A stretch of 64,000 nucleotides of DNA from Streptomyces sp. PH10-H1 (GCF_030063355.1 NZ_JASISZ010000002.1:181220-245219); one strand, 5' to 3'. Counted from the stretch's first letter, positions 8,226 through 17,402 are shown. Notes: generated from the letters alone by a model not told the origin. Numbers and translations are program-made.

Positions 8226-8640
8226 GACCGCAGTGCGATCGGGACCGTCTTTGCCCTGGCGCGAATCTTGGTGCCCTTGTGCGCGGACAGGTTGTCCGTG
8301 ATCACGTAGATGGAGGCGCCGTCCGGGCGGGGGCCGCGCGGATCGACTTCAGCGCGGCCAGGGACTGTGCGGCACCCTTGTGGCGGTGGTTGATGCCTCA
8401 CAACATGTCGTCGCCGAGCGAGTAACAGCCGTGGAAGTACGTCACGCCGTGGGTGCGGTGATACATCGCCGGATTCCGGTTGGGCTTGCCCTGTGCGGCC
8501 CAGCAGGATCCTGCGGTGGGACGGATGCCGAGCGGGCCGAACTCGTCGAAGGCGAAAACCCGGTCGGGTAAGTGCTCCAGGACGTATTCGATGCGGTCGA
8601 GCTTGGCGTCCCGCTGGGGGTCGCAGCAGGGTCAGGGCCG
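8226..8640 (-). mobile_element. IS630-family transposase relic
   Basis: Minus-strand translation gives pieces of a DDE transposase: FAFDEFGPLGIRP, then YHRTHGVTYFHGCYSLGDDM, then an in-frame stop where Trp is expected. After a frameshift the piece IYVITDNLSAHKG follows, which contains the second catalytic Asp region typical of IS630/Tc1. Both ends are missing. It abuts the truncated AraC gene, so this insertion probably broke that gene and then decayed. Confidence 0.75.
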
Positions 8641-8666
8641 GTCAACAACGCCGGTCCTGACCCTGC
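8626..8666. repeat. Inverted repeat at outer edge of IS630 relic
   Basis: Arms 8626-8641 and 8651-8666 pair over 16 bp with one mismatch around a 9-nt loop. It lies at the upstream border of the transposase relic. It may be a terminator or part of an old insertion junction. Confidence 0.5.
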
Positions 8667-8923
8667 GGCGTCGCGCAGCGTCGGGAGCGCGTCGCGAGCG
8701 GGAGACGCATGGTGGTCACGCCATGGCGGTAAGCCTTCGACCCGGCTCCAAGGTCAAGGGAGGATGAACGCCTTCACTGATGACGTCCGCTACAGCCTGG
8801 GCAGGATCACCGAAGACCCAGGGCCCTCTTACGGGAGCCCGTAGAAAGCACCGGTTCGCCGCCCATGTGGTCGTCTGATCATCCACTGCCGTACGGTACG
8901 GCTGCTCGGGCAGACTGCCCTGC

Positions 8924-10156
8924 ATGCCCGAAACCGCACCGCCCGCAGACCAGCCCACCGCCGCAGCTGAACGGTGGCTGACCCCGGGCGTCCGCGGGAT
9001 CGGCACCGCGAGCTTCATGGCCGACGTCGGCCACGAGATCCCCACCGCGCTCCTGCCGTCCCTGCTGACGTTCACCCTCGGCGCCCCGGCCGCCGCCCTC
9101 GGCGTGATCGAGGGCATCTCCGATGCCGTCGCCGGGGCCGCCCGCTTTGGCGGCGGCGTTCTGGCTGACGACCCGGCCCGGCGACGGAAGGTCGCGGTCG
9201 GCGGCTACGCGACCACCGCAGTCCTCGGCGCAGCGACCGCCGGCGCGACCGCTGTGTGGCAAGTCGGCCTGCTGCGGGCGGCTGCCTGGACTGCCCGCGG
9301 TCTACGCGTCCCGGCGCGCAACGCACTGCTGGCCGACATCGTCCCCGCGAACGCGTACGGCCGCGCGTACGGCTTCGAGCGGATGATGGACAACCTGGGC
9401 GCCGTCTTCGGCCCGCTTCTCGCGCTGGGCCTGGTGGCCTGGCTCGGTGTCACCTGGGCGATCGGCCTGTCGGTGATCCCGGGCTTGCTGGCCGCCGTCG
9501 CGATCGTCTACGCGATCCGCCACACCCCGAAATCCACGAGCCGGGACAAGGTGCCGCTGAAAATCCGCATCCGTCCGGTGCTGAGTGGCGACCTCGGCCG
9601 ACTGATGGGCGCGGTCGCGGCATTCGAGGTCGGCAACGTCGCCGCGACGCTGCTGATCCTGCGGGCCTCCGATCTGCTCACCCCCGAGCACGGCACGAAG
9701 ACCGCAACGACGATCGCGTTGGGGCTCTACGCCGCTTACAACGTCGCGGCCACCATCGCCTCGGTTCCCGCCGGACGGCTCGCCGACCGCCTCGGTGCCC
9801 GTGGGCCGATCCTGGTCCTGGCGGGCGGCGTCGCCGCGTTCGCCGCCGCGTACGGAATTTTCGCGGTCACCGGAGCGGCCGTCGCAGTCCTCGCGGTTCC
9901 CTTCGTTCTGGCCGGCGTCGGCATCGGCGCGGTCGAGACCGCCCAGCACTCCGCCGTCGCGACCCTGGCACCGAAGGACCTGCGCGGCTCCGCCTTCGGG
10001 ATGCTCGCTACCGTTCAGTCGCTCGGCAACCTCGCTGCCTCGGCCGTCGCGGGCATCCTGTGGACTGTCGTCTCCCCGACGGCCGCCTTCACCTACCTGA
10101 CGGCCTGGATGGTCCTTGCTCTGGCCGGACTTCTCGTCGCCGGACGCCGCCGTTGA
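8924..10156 (+). CDS. MFS transporter (probable efflux pump)
   Basis: A 410-residue integral membrane protein with about 12 predicted helices. It begins with a short Pro/Ala-rich cytoplasmic lead, then GIGTASFMADVGHEI. Typical MFS loops are present: ADDPARRRKVA between helices 2 and 3, and the equivalent ADRLGARG loop in the second half. The C-terminal half includes GVGIGAVETAQHSAVATLAP and DLRGSAFGMLATVQSLGNL, as in drug/proton antiporters of this superfamily. The substrate is unknown. It stands alone between the IS relic and the tRNA fragment, and its ATG follows a palindrome-like CCGTACGGTACGG. Confidence 0.85.
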   Translation: MPETAPPADQPTAAAERWLTPGVRGIGTASFMADVGHEIPTALLPSLLTFTLGAPAAALGVIEGISDAVAGAARFGGGVLADDPARRRKVAVGGYATTAVLGAATAGATAVWQVGLLRAAAWTARGLRVPARNALLADIVPANAYGRAYGFERMMDNLGAVFGPLLALGLVAWLGVTWAIGLSVIPGLLAAVAIVYAIRHTPKSTSRDKVPLKIRIRPVLSGDLGRLMGAVAAFEVGNVAATLLILRASDLLTPEHGTKTATTIALGLYAAYNVAATIASVPAGRLADRLGARGPILVLAGGVAAFAAAYGIFAVTGAAVAVLAVPFVLAGVGIGAVETAQHSAVATLAPKDLRGSAFGMLATVQSLGNLAASAVAGILWTVVSPTAAFTYLTAWMVLALAGLLVAGRRR

Positions 10157-10426
10157 CCCGGCCGCGGGCGGCGGCCGGGCCCTCGCGCGCCCCCGAGGCA
10201 GGATGCGCTTTGCACCCGCAATCTCGCCGCCCCACACTTGTATGACCCAGCTCACGGAAATTACGTCTCGCCACTCGAGACAGTCGATCCCCAAGTCCAT
10301 TGAATTGGCGCGGGAGTTCGCCCAACGCGCACGTGTTCGAGCAGATAGGGCTGGCGGAGGGCTGGCCGTCCCGAAAGTGGTCTAGACAACAAGGAAGGCC
10401 CCGGTCGCTGACCTGGGCCTTTTGTG
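10157..10426. other. Intergenic region between MFS gene and tRNA fragment
   Basis: No credible gene. From about 10372 the sequence matches the region just downstream of the intact tRNA-Gly: GGTCTAGACAA followed by a hairpin around GGTCGCTGACC. The similarity between the two sites therefore runs beyond the tRNA itself, over roughly 90 bp. Confidence 0.5.
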
Positions 10427-10467
10427 TGGAGCGAGTGACGGGAATCGAACCCGCGCTCTGAGCTTGG
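10427..10467 (-). repeat. 3' fragment of tRNA-Gly (attachment-site-like duplicate)
   Basis: These 41 bp are identical to 16948-16988, the 3' part of the intact tRNA-Gly(CCC) from the anticodon stem through the T arm and acceptor strand to CCA. Similarity ends sharply at 10467. Same strand, same orientation and the 6.5-kb spacing fit an attL/attR pair made by integration into the 3' end of the tRNA gene. No integrase gene lies between them, so the element may be incomplete or was mobilised in trans. Confidence 0.75.
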
Positions 10468-10797
10468 AATCCACGGCGCCTCGGGGTTTCGCGTGGCCCT
10501 TGACCTGGTCTTATGTCAGCGTGGATGGAGTGATTGAGGGCGTGAGTTGAGCCGCCATACCGCCCCGAAGGGCTGGCCTGGGGCCGGCCTGCGTCGAAGC
10601 ATGGGAAGGGGGTGCCGCGCCTGGCGTGAGTGGGGCTGATGAGGGGTCGGCGGGCAACCATCGGCCCCGCGTCGGACCAGCCAAGCCGAGGTCGCCTCGC
10701 CGTCCGTGCTGGTTGCGGGCGTTCGCTTGTCCAGCCGACACAGAGCACTCCTGCGATCACCAACGTCCCGTCCGAACGCCGGATAGCGCCGTCCTGG
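10468..10797. other. Non-coding stretch inside the tRNA-flanked island
   Basis: About 330 bp between the tRNA fragment and the end of the immunity gene. Reading frames are present on both strands, but I see no ribosome site or recognisable protein. It lies downstream of the toxin-immunity operon and may hold its terminator. Confidence 0.35.
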
Positions 10798-11757
10798 TTA
10801 CCGGATTCCCACGATGAGCTTCTCCAGCGCTTCGTCGGCGGTGTCCGCCAGCAGGTTGACGTAGTCCAGGCCCATGTAGACGGCCCCGTTCGCGGCCATG
10901 GTCAGGTAGAAGTTGCCGTTGCTGCTGTCACCGAGGGGGTAGAGGTAGGTCCCGACCTCTTCGCTTTGGAGGTCGATGAGCTCGAAATCCCACTTGGCCA
11001 CGAGGGGATCGAGGCGAAACGGCGAGCGGTGCATCGTCCTGCCCGGCCCCTTCTGGTTGATCTCCAGACCGCCGAACTCGGTGAGGAATCGCCGTGCTGC
11101 CTCGTGGATCGTGAAGTCCTCGTCGCTCTCGTGCAGAACGCGCTCCCACTCCTCGGTGGACACCGAACGGCCGGGGCGCCAGCCGGCCATCCGCAGCACA
11201 CGGTCGGTCTCTGCGGACCACCGGGTCCCGATCTCCGCGCTCAGCTCGTGGTCGGGGCTATGAGGCAGCACCAGGTGGTCACCTGCCGGCACGAACGGCA
11301 GAGGAGCGTCGGTTCGCCGTTCCATGACGAGCTTTTCCATCGCCTCGTAGGCGGTGTCCGCCAGCAGTTCTACGCTCTCCTTGCCGATGTAGACCGCCCC
11401 GTTCGCAGCCATGCCCAGGTAACTGTCACCGCTGTCGGCCTGGCCAATGGGGTACAGGTAGGTACCGGCCTCCGCGCTGAGCCGGGCGAACGTCTCGCTC
11501 TCGCCCGCGGCTGTGCTGGGATCGAAACGGAACGGCGACTGCGGCATCATCGGACCCGGCGTCCACTCGTCGGTCCTCAACCCTCCGAACTCGGCAAGGA
11601 ACCGACGTGCGGCCTCGTGCATCTCGAAGCCGCCCCGCGCGCGCAGAAGGTCCTCCCACTTCGCAACGGGCACTGAACGCCCTTTGGACCACGCGGCATA
11701 GCGCAACACGCGGAAGGTCAAATCGGACCAACCTACAGGCCGAAGCTCATCAGTCAT
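10798..11757 (-). CDS. Double-domain SUKH-3 immunity protein
   Basis: A 319-residue protein made of two SUKH-3-type domains in tandem (about 1-150 and 180-319). Each has the family pattern: W.x.GRSV near the start, then HEAARRFLxEFGGL, then PFRFDP or PFRLDP, then GTYLYPIGQ or GTYLYPLGD, then AANGAVY and a final LADTAxEAxEKL. SUKH proteins neutralise polymorphic toxins. The gene starts 2 nt after the Rhs toxin stop, so translation is probably coupled and this is the cognate immunity gene. The two domains differ enough to suggest that one protects against another toxin, or that two immunity genes fused. The second domain's tail is copied at 6555-6750. Confidence 0.88.
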   Translation of the reverse strand: MTDELRPVGWSDLTFRVLRYAAWSKGRSVPVAKWEDLLRARGGFEMHEAARRFLAEFGGLRTDEWTPGPMMPQSPFRFDPSTAAGESETFARLSAEAGTYLYPIGQADSGDSYLGMAANGAVYIGKESVELLADTAYEAMEKLVMERRTDAPLPFVPAGDHLVLPHSPDHELSAEIGTRWSAETDRVLRMAGWRPGRSVSTEEWERVLHESDEDFTIHEAARRFLTEFGGLEINQKGPGRTMHRSPFRLDPLVAKWDFELIDLQSEEVGTYLYPLGDSSNGNFYLTMAANGAVYMGLDYVNLLADTADEALEKLIVGIR

Positions 11758-11759
11758 CG

Positions 11760-14700
11760 CTAAGTCACCGCCGTGATTCCAAGATTGTCAAGGACATGTT
11801 TACATGATGGGCAGGGAGGCTTCGGTACGCCGTGCATCGGATTGCCCGGCGCGCGTACATTCACGGCGGCCATCACACCACCTCGTGGATTCACGCCGGC
11901 CCGCACGGCGTTCGACAGCGCTTCCGGCTCGCCGCAACGCCCGTGCTGTCCCTTCATTTCATCCTTGATCGCCTGCGGCACGTCGTCATAGGCCGCCTGG
12001 ATGTCCGGATGCAGGTCGTGGTCTCCGCCGCCCTTGATGCTCGCGCCGTCGAAGGTCTTCGGGTGTCCCGGCACCGAAAGCCCGGCCGAACTCGTCGGCC
12101 TGGTGTTCTTGCTCGCCCCCGGCCGCCCCTGTTCGAGGTCAGCCCGGGCGCGCGCGGCCTGTCGGGCGGCGGCTTCGCAGTCGGGTGCGAGGCCGAGCGG
12201 GTCCACAGCGGTGAACGGGTTCGCCACGTAGGTGCGCGGGTTCGGGCCGGGTGCGAGGCCGAGTGGGTCCAGCGACGCGTACTGGCCCGTCTCCGGGTCG
12301 TAATGCCGGTAGTAGTTGTAGTTGAGTGCCGTCTCGGGGTCGTGGTACTGGCCCGGGAACCGCAGTGGGCAGTACGCGCGATCGGGTCCCGGCTCGCTGA
12401 GCCCGGCGCCCCACGCAGTCGTCCGCGCCCGCCAGGCCAATTCGCCTTCCTCGTCAACCAGTTCGGCGGGCGTGCCGACGAGGTCGGTCACGATCGAGTA
12501 GAACTGCTCGTCGATCCACTCCTGCGGCCGGTCCGACGCTGGGGCGCGGTCCGGCGCGGCGACGCGGTCGACCTGGGTGACGGGGCTGAACCGGTCCCGC
12601 TCCCAGTTCCACACCGTGCACCTGGGTGCGTCGTCGCCCGACCGCGTGACCTGCTCGGCCAGCACGAACCCGTCCCAGGCGAACAGCACCTGCTCCACCA
12701 CGGTCTGGCCGTCCGGGCCGAATCGCTCCTTGGCGATGCGGCGGCCGAACGGGTCGTACCGGTAGGCCCACCGGGCACCGTCCGGGGTGGTCACGCCGAC
12801 CAGCCGGTCCTGGCTGTCCCAGGTGTACTGCCAGACGTCCGGCTTCCTGGACAGCCGCTTCTTGCGCCGCTGTACCACCCGGCCCTGGGCATCGTGGTCG
12901 TAGCGCACGTCTCCCGAGCTGCGCCCCGGTCCGTTCCCGCCGGGAACCGGTCCGCCCCCGGTGGGCTGCGCGGGCTGGTTTTCCTGCCAGTGCCCCTGCG
13001 TGAGGTTGCCCGCCGCGTCGTACGCGTAGCGTTCCGACCAGGTCGCCGCCTGCACCCCCGTGACGCGCCCGGTGCTGTCGACATCGATGACCCGGTCGCC
13101 GTGGAGGAGGTCGTCGATCGCGCCGACCGTTCCGTCCGGCCGGTAGCGATATGCCCGCTGCTGCACCCGCCGCGGTTCCAGACCGCTGGAGAGGTCGCGC
13201 GCGGTCAGGGTCTGCGTACTCAGTCTGCCGTCCGGGTCCCAGTCCTGGGTGAGCACGGCGGCGCCCGCCTGGCGTTCGATCTCACGCCCGGCCGCGTCGT
13301 AGGCGAAGGTGACGGTTCTGCCCGCCGTCCGCAGCAGCACCGGCCGGTCGCGGCCGTCGTACTCCCAGACGCTCTCGGCGTCCGAGGGCGTCACCCGGTG
13401 GGTGCGTCTGCCGAGCACGTCGTACGTGGAGCGCACGGTGGCGCCGTTGCACGTCTCGGCGAGGATCCGGCCGAGAGCGTCGCGCTCGTAGCTCAGCTCG
13501 GCGTGGCTGCCGTGCACGTGGCGGACGTTGCCGACCGGGTCGTAGACGTAGGTCGTGACCTCCTCGGAGGTCCGCTGCTCCACCACCTTGCCGAGCAGGT
13601 CCCGTACGTACACGGTGGATTCGCCCGCACCGTTGATCTGCTCGACCAGCCGGCCTGCCGCGTCGTGGCGGTAGCTCTGTGTGCGTCCGGTGAAGTCCTC
13701 CTCATGGGCCAGCCTGCCGGCCTCGTCGTAGAAGTACCGCCAGGAGGCACCGAGCTGATTGGTCACCGAGGTCACCCGGAGCTCACCGTCGTACGTGAAC
13801 TCCAGCCGGGATCCGTCCGGGTCGATCCGAGCCGCGGGCCGGTCGAATCCGGAGTACTCGAAGCGGGTCACCTGACCTGCGGGGTCCATGTGCTCGACGC
13901 GGTTGCCCTCGCCGTCGTAGACCCGTCGCTCGGTGGTGCCGTCGGGCAGGGTGCGCCGGCTCAGCCTGCCCTCGGTCGTCCAGCCGAACGTGGTGCGGGC
14001 GCCGTCCGGAGCGATTTGCGCGATGAGCCGGCCGAAGGCGTCGCGCTCGTACTGCGTCGTCGAGCCCTCGGCGTCGGTGGTCGCGACGGGCATGCCCGTC
14101 GGGTCGGTCTCGATCAGGACCGTGCGGCCGGCGGCGTCGGTGATCGCGGTGACTGCGCCGATGTCGTTGTACCGGTAGGAGACTTGGGCGCCGGTGGGGT
14201 CGGTTTCGGCGGTCAGGGCGCCGTAGGAGTCGTACTCCATGCGCCAGACATGCCCGTCGGGCTGGGTGACGGCCACGGGCCAGCCGTGCTCGCCGTTCTC
14301 CGCTACGGTCCGGCTGCCGTCCGGCCGGATGACAGCCACCGGGTCGCCGTGCTCGTCGTAGGCATAGCGGGTGGTGTGGCCCAGGGGGTCTGTGACGGCT
14401 TGGACGCGGTCGTAGCGGTCCCACTCCCGGGTGGTGGTGTGACCCAGGGGATCGGTTTCGGCGACGAGCTGGAAGTGGTCGTTGAACTGGTAGACCGTCG
14501 TGTGGCCCAGGGAGTCGGTAGCCGTGGTGCGATGGTTGGCGTCGTCGTATCGGTAGGAGTACTCCAGCAGTCGGTCGGTGCCGGTGGTGAACACGCACCG
14601 GCCTTCCGCGTCGTACTCGTAGCGGTACCAGGTGCCGTTGCGGTCCTCCCAGGAAGTGATCCGGCTGCTGTCGTCGTAGCCGAACCTCAGGGGCGCGCCC

Positions 14701-16367
14701 GAGGAGTTGATGATCTCCGCGAGATTCCCGCCGGCGTCGTAGCCGTAGGACAGCAGGACAGGCCGGTCCGGATGGCTGAGCAGGCGCAGGGCGGTGATGC
14801 GGTGCGCGTCGCTGTCGATGCCCACCCGGTAGCCGCCGCTGTGGGCGACCTCCGCCGGGACACCTTCGGCGTCGTAGCCGACCGTGATGCGGTTGTCGTT
14901 GCGGTCGTTGATCGCGGCGAGTACCAGGTGCGCCGGACTGCGGCCGGGCAGCGCGCTGAAGTGCAGCGTCCGCCCGGTGTCCGGCTGGCTGACGGATATG
15001 TCTCCGGCAGGCAGCCCATCCCACGTCAACGGCCAGCGGGGGCCTTCGACCGGCATGACAGGTACGCCCGACTGCGGTACCGGGTAGTAGAGCACCATGC
15101 CGTCCGCGGAGGTGAACCGCACCCCCTGGTCGTCCGCCCACAGCCGCTGGTCGAGGGTGGAGGACCACGACTTCCCGAACCACCGGCCGGCCCGGTACGA
15201 GGAGCGGTGGTGGCGCTCCAGAATCAGCGGGAGCACACCGGGCAGTTCGACGTCGGTGGCGGACATGACCAACTCGCCGGTCGCCATATCGACCGGGTCA
15301 CCGCAGGTGACCAGCTTCTTGATGTCCCGACCGGTCTCGCGTATCGCACTCGCGCCCTTGCGGACGCCGTTGGCGAGGTTCTCCAGCGCCTTGCCGCTCT
15401 TGAGGAGGGCGGGGAGACTCTTGGCCATCTTGGCGAGGCCGCCGAGGGTGGTCAGACCCTTGAACATCGGGATGCAGTCGAGGGCGGCGAACAGCACGTC
15501 CCAGAGGGATGCTTTGCCCTCGGCGTATTTGATGAGGGTGTCGGCGAGGACGACCAGGGCTGCGGCCAGCACGATCCAGGCCAGCGGGCCGCCGATGATC
15601 ATCACGACGATGCCCAGCACGGCCACGATGACCTTGCAGACCGTGACGATGTCGTCCCAGTGGTCGGCGACCCAGTCGACCGCCTTCTCCCACCAGTGCT
15701 TGTTCTTGATCCCGGCGTCGGAGGCTTCGTGCAGCGCGTGTTCGGCGGTGCTCGCGGCGGTGTCGCGCAGGTGGGCGGCCTGGGCCGCGAGTTCCTTGGC
15801 CGCGTCCAGGCGCTGCTGGGCGTCGTGCACGGCGGAGTTCGCGGACTTCTGCGCGTTGGAGGCGTCCAGCGCGTTCCGGGTCGCGGTGCGGACCTCTTCG
15901 GCCGACGGCGGCGCCACGCCCGGTTTCGGGTTGTCTTGGTACTCCTTGGACTTATCGTCGGCCCGCTTCACCCAGTCGGTGGTGTTCGTCTGGGTGGTCT
16001 TGGCCGCGTCCAGATCCTGCCGGGCGGTGCGGCCCTGGGCCAGCGCGCGGTCGGCGTCGGCCTGCGCCGTCTCCAGCTTCGGCCAGTACGTCTCCAACGC
16101 CCCTGACGCCAGCCGGTAGGACTTCTCCAGCTTGCCCAGTTCGCCCGGCAGATCCCCGAACTGCTTGCGGTACTCATCCCCCGCCAGACCCGCCCAGTCC
16201 TGAACAGCGGTGTCCCCGCTCAGCCCCCGCACCGACCGCAGCGCCGACGAGACATCATCCGCGAAGTCCCCCAGCTTGCGGGCGAGTTCCTTCACCTCGA
16301 AGGGGTCGCCGGGGACCGGATCGCGGTCCAGGTCAAGTATGTGCCAGTCCGCCGGACGGTTCCCCAC
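11760..16367 (-). CDS. Rhs/YD-repeat polymorphic toxin with C-terminal deaminase
   Basis: About 1,535 residues from GTG 16367, which has a G-rich ribosome site (ATG 16385 adds six residues). An N-terminal WXG100-like helical region with long coiled coil (about 15-225) fits ESX-type export. A hydrophobic hairpin follows (about 235-285), then DPVDMATGEL and many YD repeats. The Rhs core closes with RFPGQYHDPETALNYNYYRH and DPLGLAPGPNP. The variable tip of about 135 residues has a deaminase zinc site, CGE about 60 residues from the end and PCPSC near the C-terminus, as in YwqJ-type deaminases. It is probably a contact-dependent toxin that deaminates nucleic acids or nucleotides in competitors. 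Substrate and export route are inferred. Confidence 0.88.
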   Translation of the reverse strand: MGNRPADWHILDLDRDPVPGDPFEVKELARKLGDFADDVSSALRSVRGLSGDTAVQDWAGLAGDEYRKQFGDLPGELGKLEKSYRLASGALETYWPKLETAQADADRALAQGRTARQDLDAAKTTQTNTTDWVKRADDKSKEYQDNPKPGVAPPSAEEVRTATRNALDASNAQKSANSAVHDAQQRLDAAKELAAQAAHLRDTAASTAEHALHEASDAGIKNKHWWEKAVDWVADHWDDIVTVCKVIVAVLGIVVMIIGGPLAWIVLAAALVVLADTLIKYAEGKASLWDVLFAALDCIPMFKGLTTLGGLAKMAKSLPALLKSGKALENLANGVRKGASAIRETGRDIKKLVTCGDPVDMATGELVMSATDVELPGVLPLILERHHRSSYRAGRWFGKSWSSTLDQRLWADDQGVRFTSADGMVLYYPVPQSGVPVMPVEGPRWPLTWDGLPAGDISVSQPDTGRTLHFSALPGRSPAHLVLAAINDRNDNRITVGYDAEGVPAEVAHSGGYRVGIDSDAHRITALRLLSHPDRPVLLSYGYDAGGNLAEIINSSGAPLRFGYDDSSRITSWEDRNGTWYRYEYDAEGRCVFTTGTDRLLEYSYRYDDANHRTTATDSLGHTTVYQFNDHFQLVAETDPLGHTTTREWDRYDRVQAVTDPLGHTTRYAYDEHGDPVAVIRPDGSRTVAENGEHGWPVAVTQPDGHVWRMEYDSYGALTAETDPTGAQVSYRYNDIGAVTAITDAAGRTVLIETDPTGMPVATTDAEGSTTQYERDAFGRLIAQIAPDGARTTFGWTTEGRLSRRTLPDGTTERRVYDGEGNRVEHMDPAGQVTRFEYSGFDRPAARIDPDGSRLEFTYDGELRVTSVTNQLGASWRYFYDEAGRLAHEEDFTGRTQSYRHDAAGRLVEQINGAGESTVYVRDLLGKVVEQRTSEEVTTYVYDPVGNVRHVHGSHAELSYERDALGRILAETCNGATVRSTYDVLGRRTHRVTPSDAESVWEYDGRDRPVLLRTAGRTVTFAYDAAGREIERQAGAAVLTQDWDPDGRLSTQTLTARDLSSGLEPRRVQQRAYRYRPDGTVGAIDDLLHGDRVIDVDSTGRVTGVQAATWSERYAYDAAGNLTQGHWQENQPAQPTGGGPVPGGNGPGRSSGDVRYDHDAQGRVVQRRKKRLSRKPDVWQYTWDSQDRLVGVTTPDGARWAYRYDPFGRRIAKERFGPDGQTVVEQVLFAWDGFVLAEQVTRSGDDAPRCTVWNWERDRFSPVTQVDRVAAPDRAPASDRPQEWIDEQFYSIVTDLVGTPAELVDEEGELAWRARTTAWGAGLSEPGPDRAYCPLRFPGQYHDPETALNYNYYRHYDPETGQYASLDPLGLAPGPNPRTYVANPFTAVDPLGLAPDCEAAARQAARARADLEQGRPGASKNTRPTSSAGLSVPGHPKTFDGASIKGGGDHDLHPDIQAAYDDVPQAIKDEMKGQHGRCGEPEALSNAVRAGVNPRGGVMAAVNVRAPGNPMHGVPKPPCPSCKHVLDNLGITAVT

Positions 16368-16635
16368 TGCCGCACCCCCGTGCATCGCCCGCTGCGTCTT
16401 GCCGTAGTCACTACCTGCACATCTGACCCTACTGAAACGGGACGGGATGAGGCTATCGCGCCTGGTGCGGCAGGTGCATGACCACGCGGTGCGGGGAGAT
16501 CCAGACGATCAACCGCTGATCTCTGAGCACGCGGCTCGAGCACTGCGCACGTTGTCAGTGGTGAGAGTCGCCGGGTCACTACCACGGTGACGGGCACCAG
16601 GTCGGGTTGACCGCTGACAGAGCCCCTCGAGCCCT
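16368..16635. other. Upstream region of the Rhs toxin gene
   Basis: About 270 bp holding the presumed promoter of the minus-strand toxin-immunity operon. I see no gene and no clear promoter consensus. Confidence 0.3.
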
Positions 16636-16890
16636 CTAAACGGGGTGGCGCGTCGCATGCAGCCATTCCTCGGCGTTCCACATCACGGGCATCGCCCCGA
16701 CGGGTTCGAATCGAATGTCCGGGTCTCCGCTGTGAACCAGACACATCATGCGATGGCCGATCAGCGCTGCGCTTCGTGCCTGATCCGCGAAGATGGCCAG
16801 GGCGATTTGGGAAGCCCGTAGCTGGCGACGCGCGAATCTGTCGTAGACCGTGCGTTTTGCGGGAGTTAGGGCACGCGGAGGGCACGGCAA
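16636..16890 (-). CDS. Possible small hypothetical protein in the tRNA-flanked island
   Basis: An 84-residue frame between the toxin gene and the tRNA. It starts MPCPPRALTPAKRTVYDRFA and ends WNAEEWLHATRHPV. The central region could form helices (RRQLRASQIALAIFADQA). No family is recognised, the ribosome site is weak and codon bias is less strict than in the neighbours. It may be a spurious frame or a decayed island gene. Confidence 0.25.
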   Translation of the reverse strand: MPCPPRALTPAKRTVYDRFARRQLRASQIALAIFADQARSAALIGHRMMCLVHSGDPDIRFEPVGAMPVMWNAEEWLHATRHPV

Positions 16891-16947
16891 GGCGAAAATG
16901 GTCTAGACAATAGTGCAGCCCCAGGTCGCTGACCTGGGGCTTTCATG

Positions 16948-17021
16948 TGGAGCGAGTGACGGGAATCGAACCCGCGCTCTGAGCTTGGGAAGCTCATGTT
17001 CTACCATTAAACTACACTCGC
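16948..17021 (-). tRNA. tRNA-Gly (anticodon CCC)
   Basis: A complete cloverleaf read on the minus strand: acceptor GCGAGTG pairs with CACTCGC; the D arm contains AATGGTAG; anticodon stem TGAGC/GCTCA carries loop TTCCCAA; the T arm contains GGTTCGATTCC. An encoded CCA end gives 74 nt. The anticodon CCC reads GGG glycine codons. A hairpin around GGTCGCTGACC at about 16918-16940 follows as terminator. The 3' part is duplicated at 10427-10467. Confidence 0.95.
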
Positions 17022-17240
17022 GCGGCACGCCGATTGAGGCGTGGCACCGTCGCATACTGTACCGCATGGCTGGCCCTGGGCGTGTTTGGCTCGGGGCCTT
17101 TGTGCTGTTCGGGGGTGAGGATGCGGCTGCGGGGGGCGGGGGTTGGGGCGTAGCGTTGGGGTCGGAGCGGCGTGTGGAAGTTGGCCCGTCTGATCCCCTA
17201 ATGTGGCTTTTGTCGTCCACGAAGTTGGGGAAGGGAAACG

Positions 17241-17402
17241 ATGGAGCGCACCGTCGTTCGTTGTGCCGAGGGGCACGTATTCAGCACCGCGACGTTCCCG
17301 ATGCAGAATCTGGGTGTCGGCCGGCTGGGTCCCGGGCGGTTGTTGAGGTGTCCGCGCTGTGCGCGATTGCGGCACGCGGTGCCGGTGGAGAACGGGAAGT
17401 AG
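17241..17402 (+). CDS. Small zinc-ribbon-like conserved protein
   Basis: A 53-residue protein starting at ATG 17241 behind GGGGAAGGG, MERTVVRCAEGHVFSTATFP to VPVENGK. It has one Cys-x3-His (CAEGH) and one Cys-x2-Cys (CPRC), which could bind one zinc. The motif CAEGHVFST and the RLGPGRLLRCPRCARLR stretch look like a conserved streptomycete small protein. The function is unknown. It lies just before dcd on the same strand, 69 nt away. Confidence 0.6.
   Translation: MERTVVRCAEGHVFSTATFPMQNLGVGRLGPGRLLRCPRCARLRHAVPVENGK

Noticed and set aside
7565..8401. Intact 278-residue AraC regulator
   Set aside because: The first part of the frame is transposase-derived and out of its own original frame; the true AraC N-terminus is missing.
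10427..10467. Possible second tRNA-Gly gene
   Set aside because: Only the 3' part from the anticodon stem to CCA is present; the 5' acceptor strand, D arm and anticodon are missing.
11832..16106. Open frame of 1,424 codons on the plus strand, opposite the Rhs gene
   Set aside because: It mirrors the minus-strand Rhs gene. The high-GC third positions of the real gene keep stops out of the opposite frame, and the translation is Arg/Val/Gly-rich without domains.
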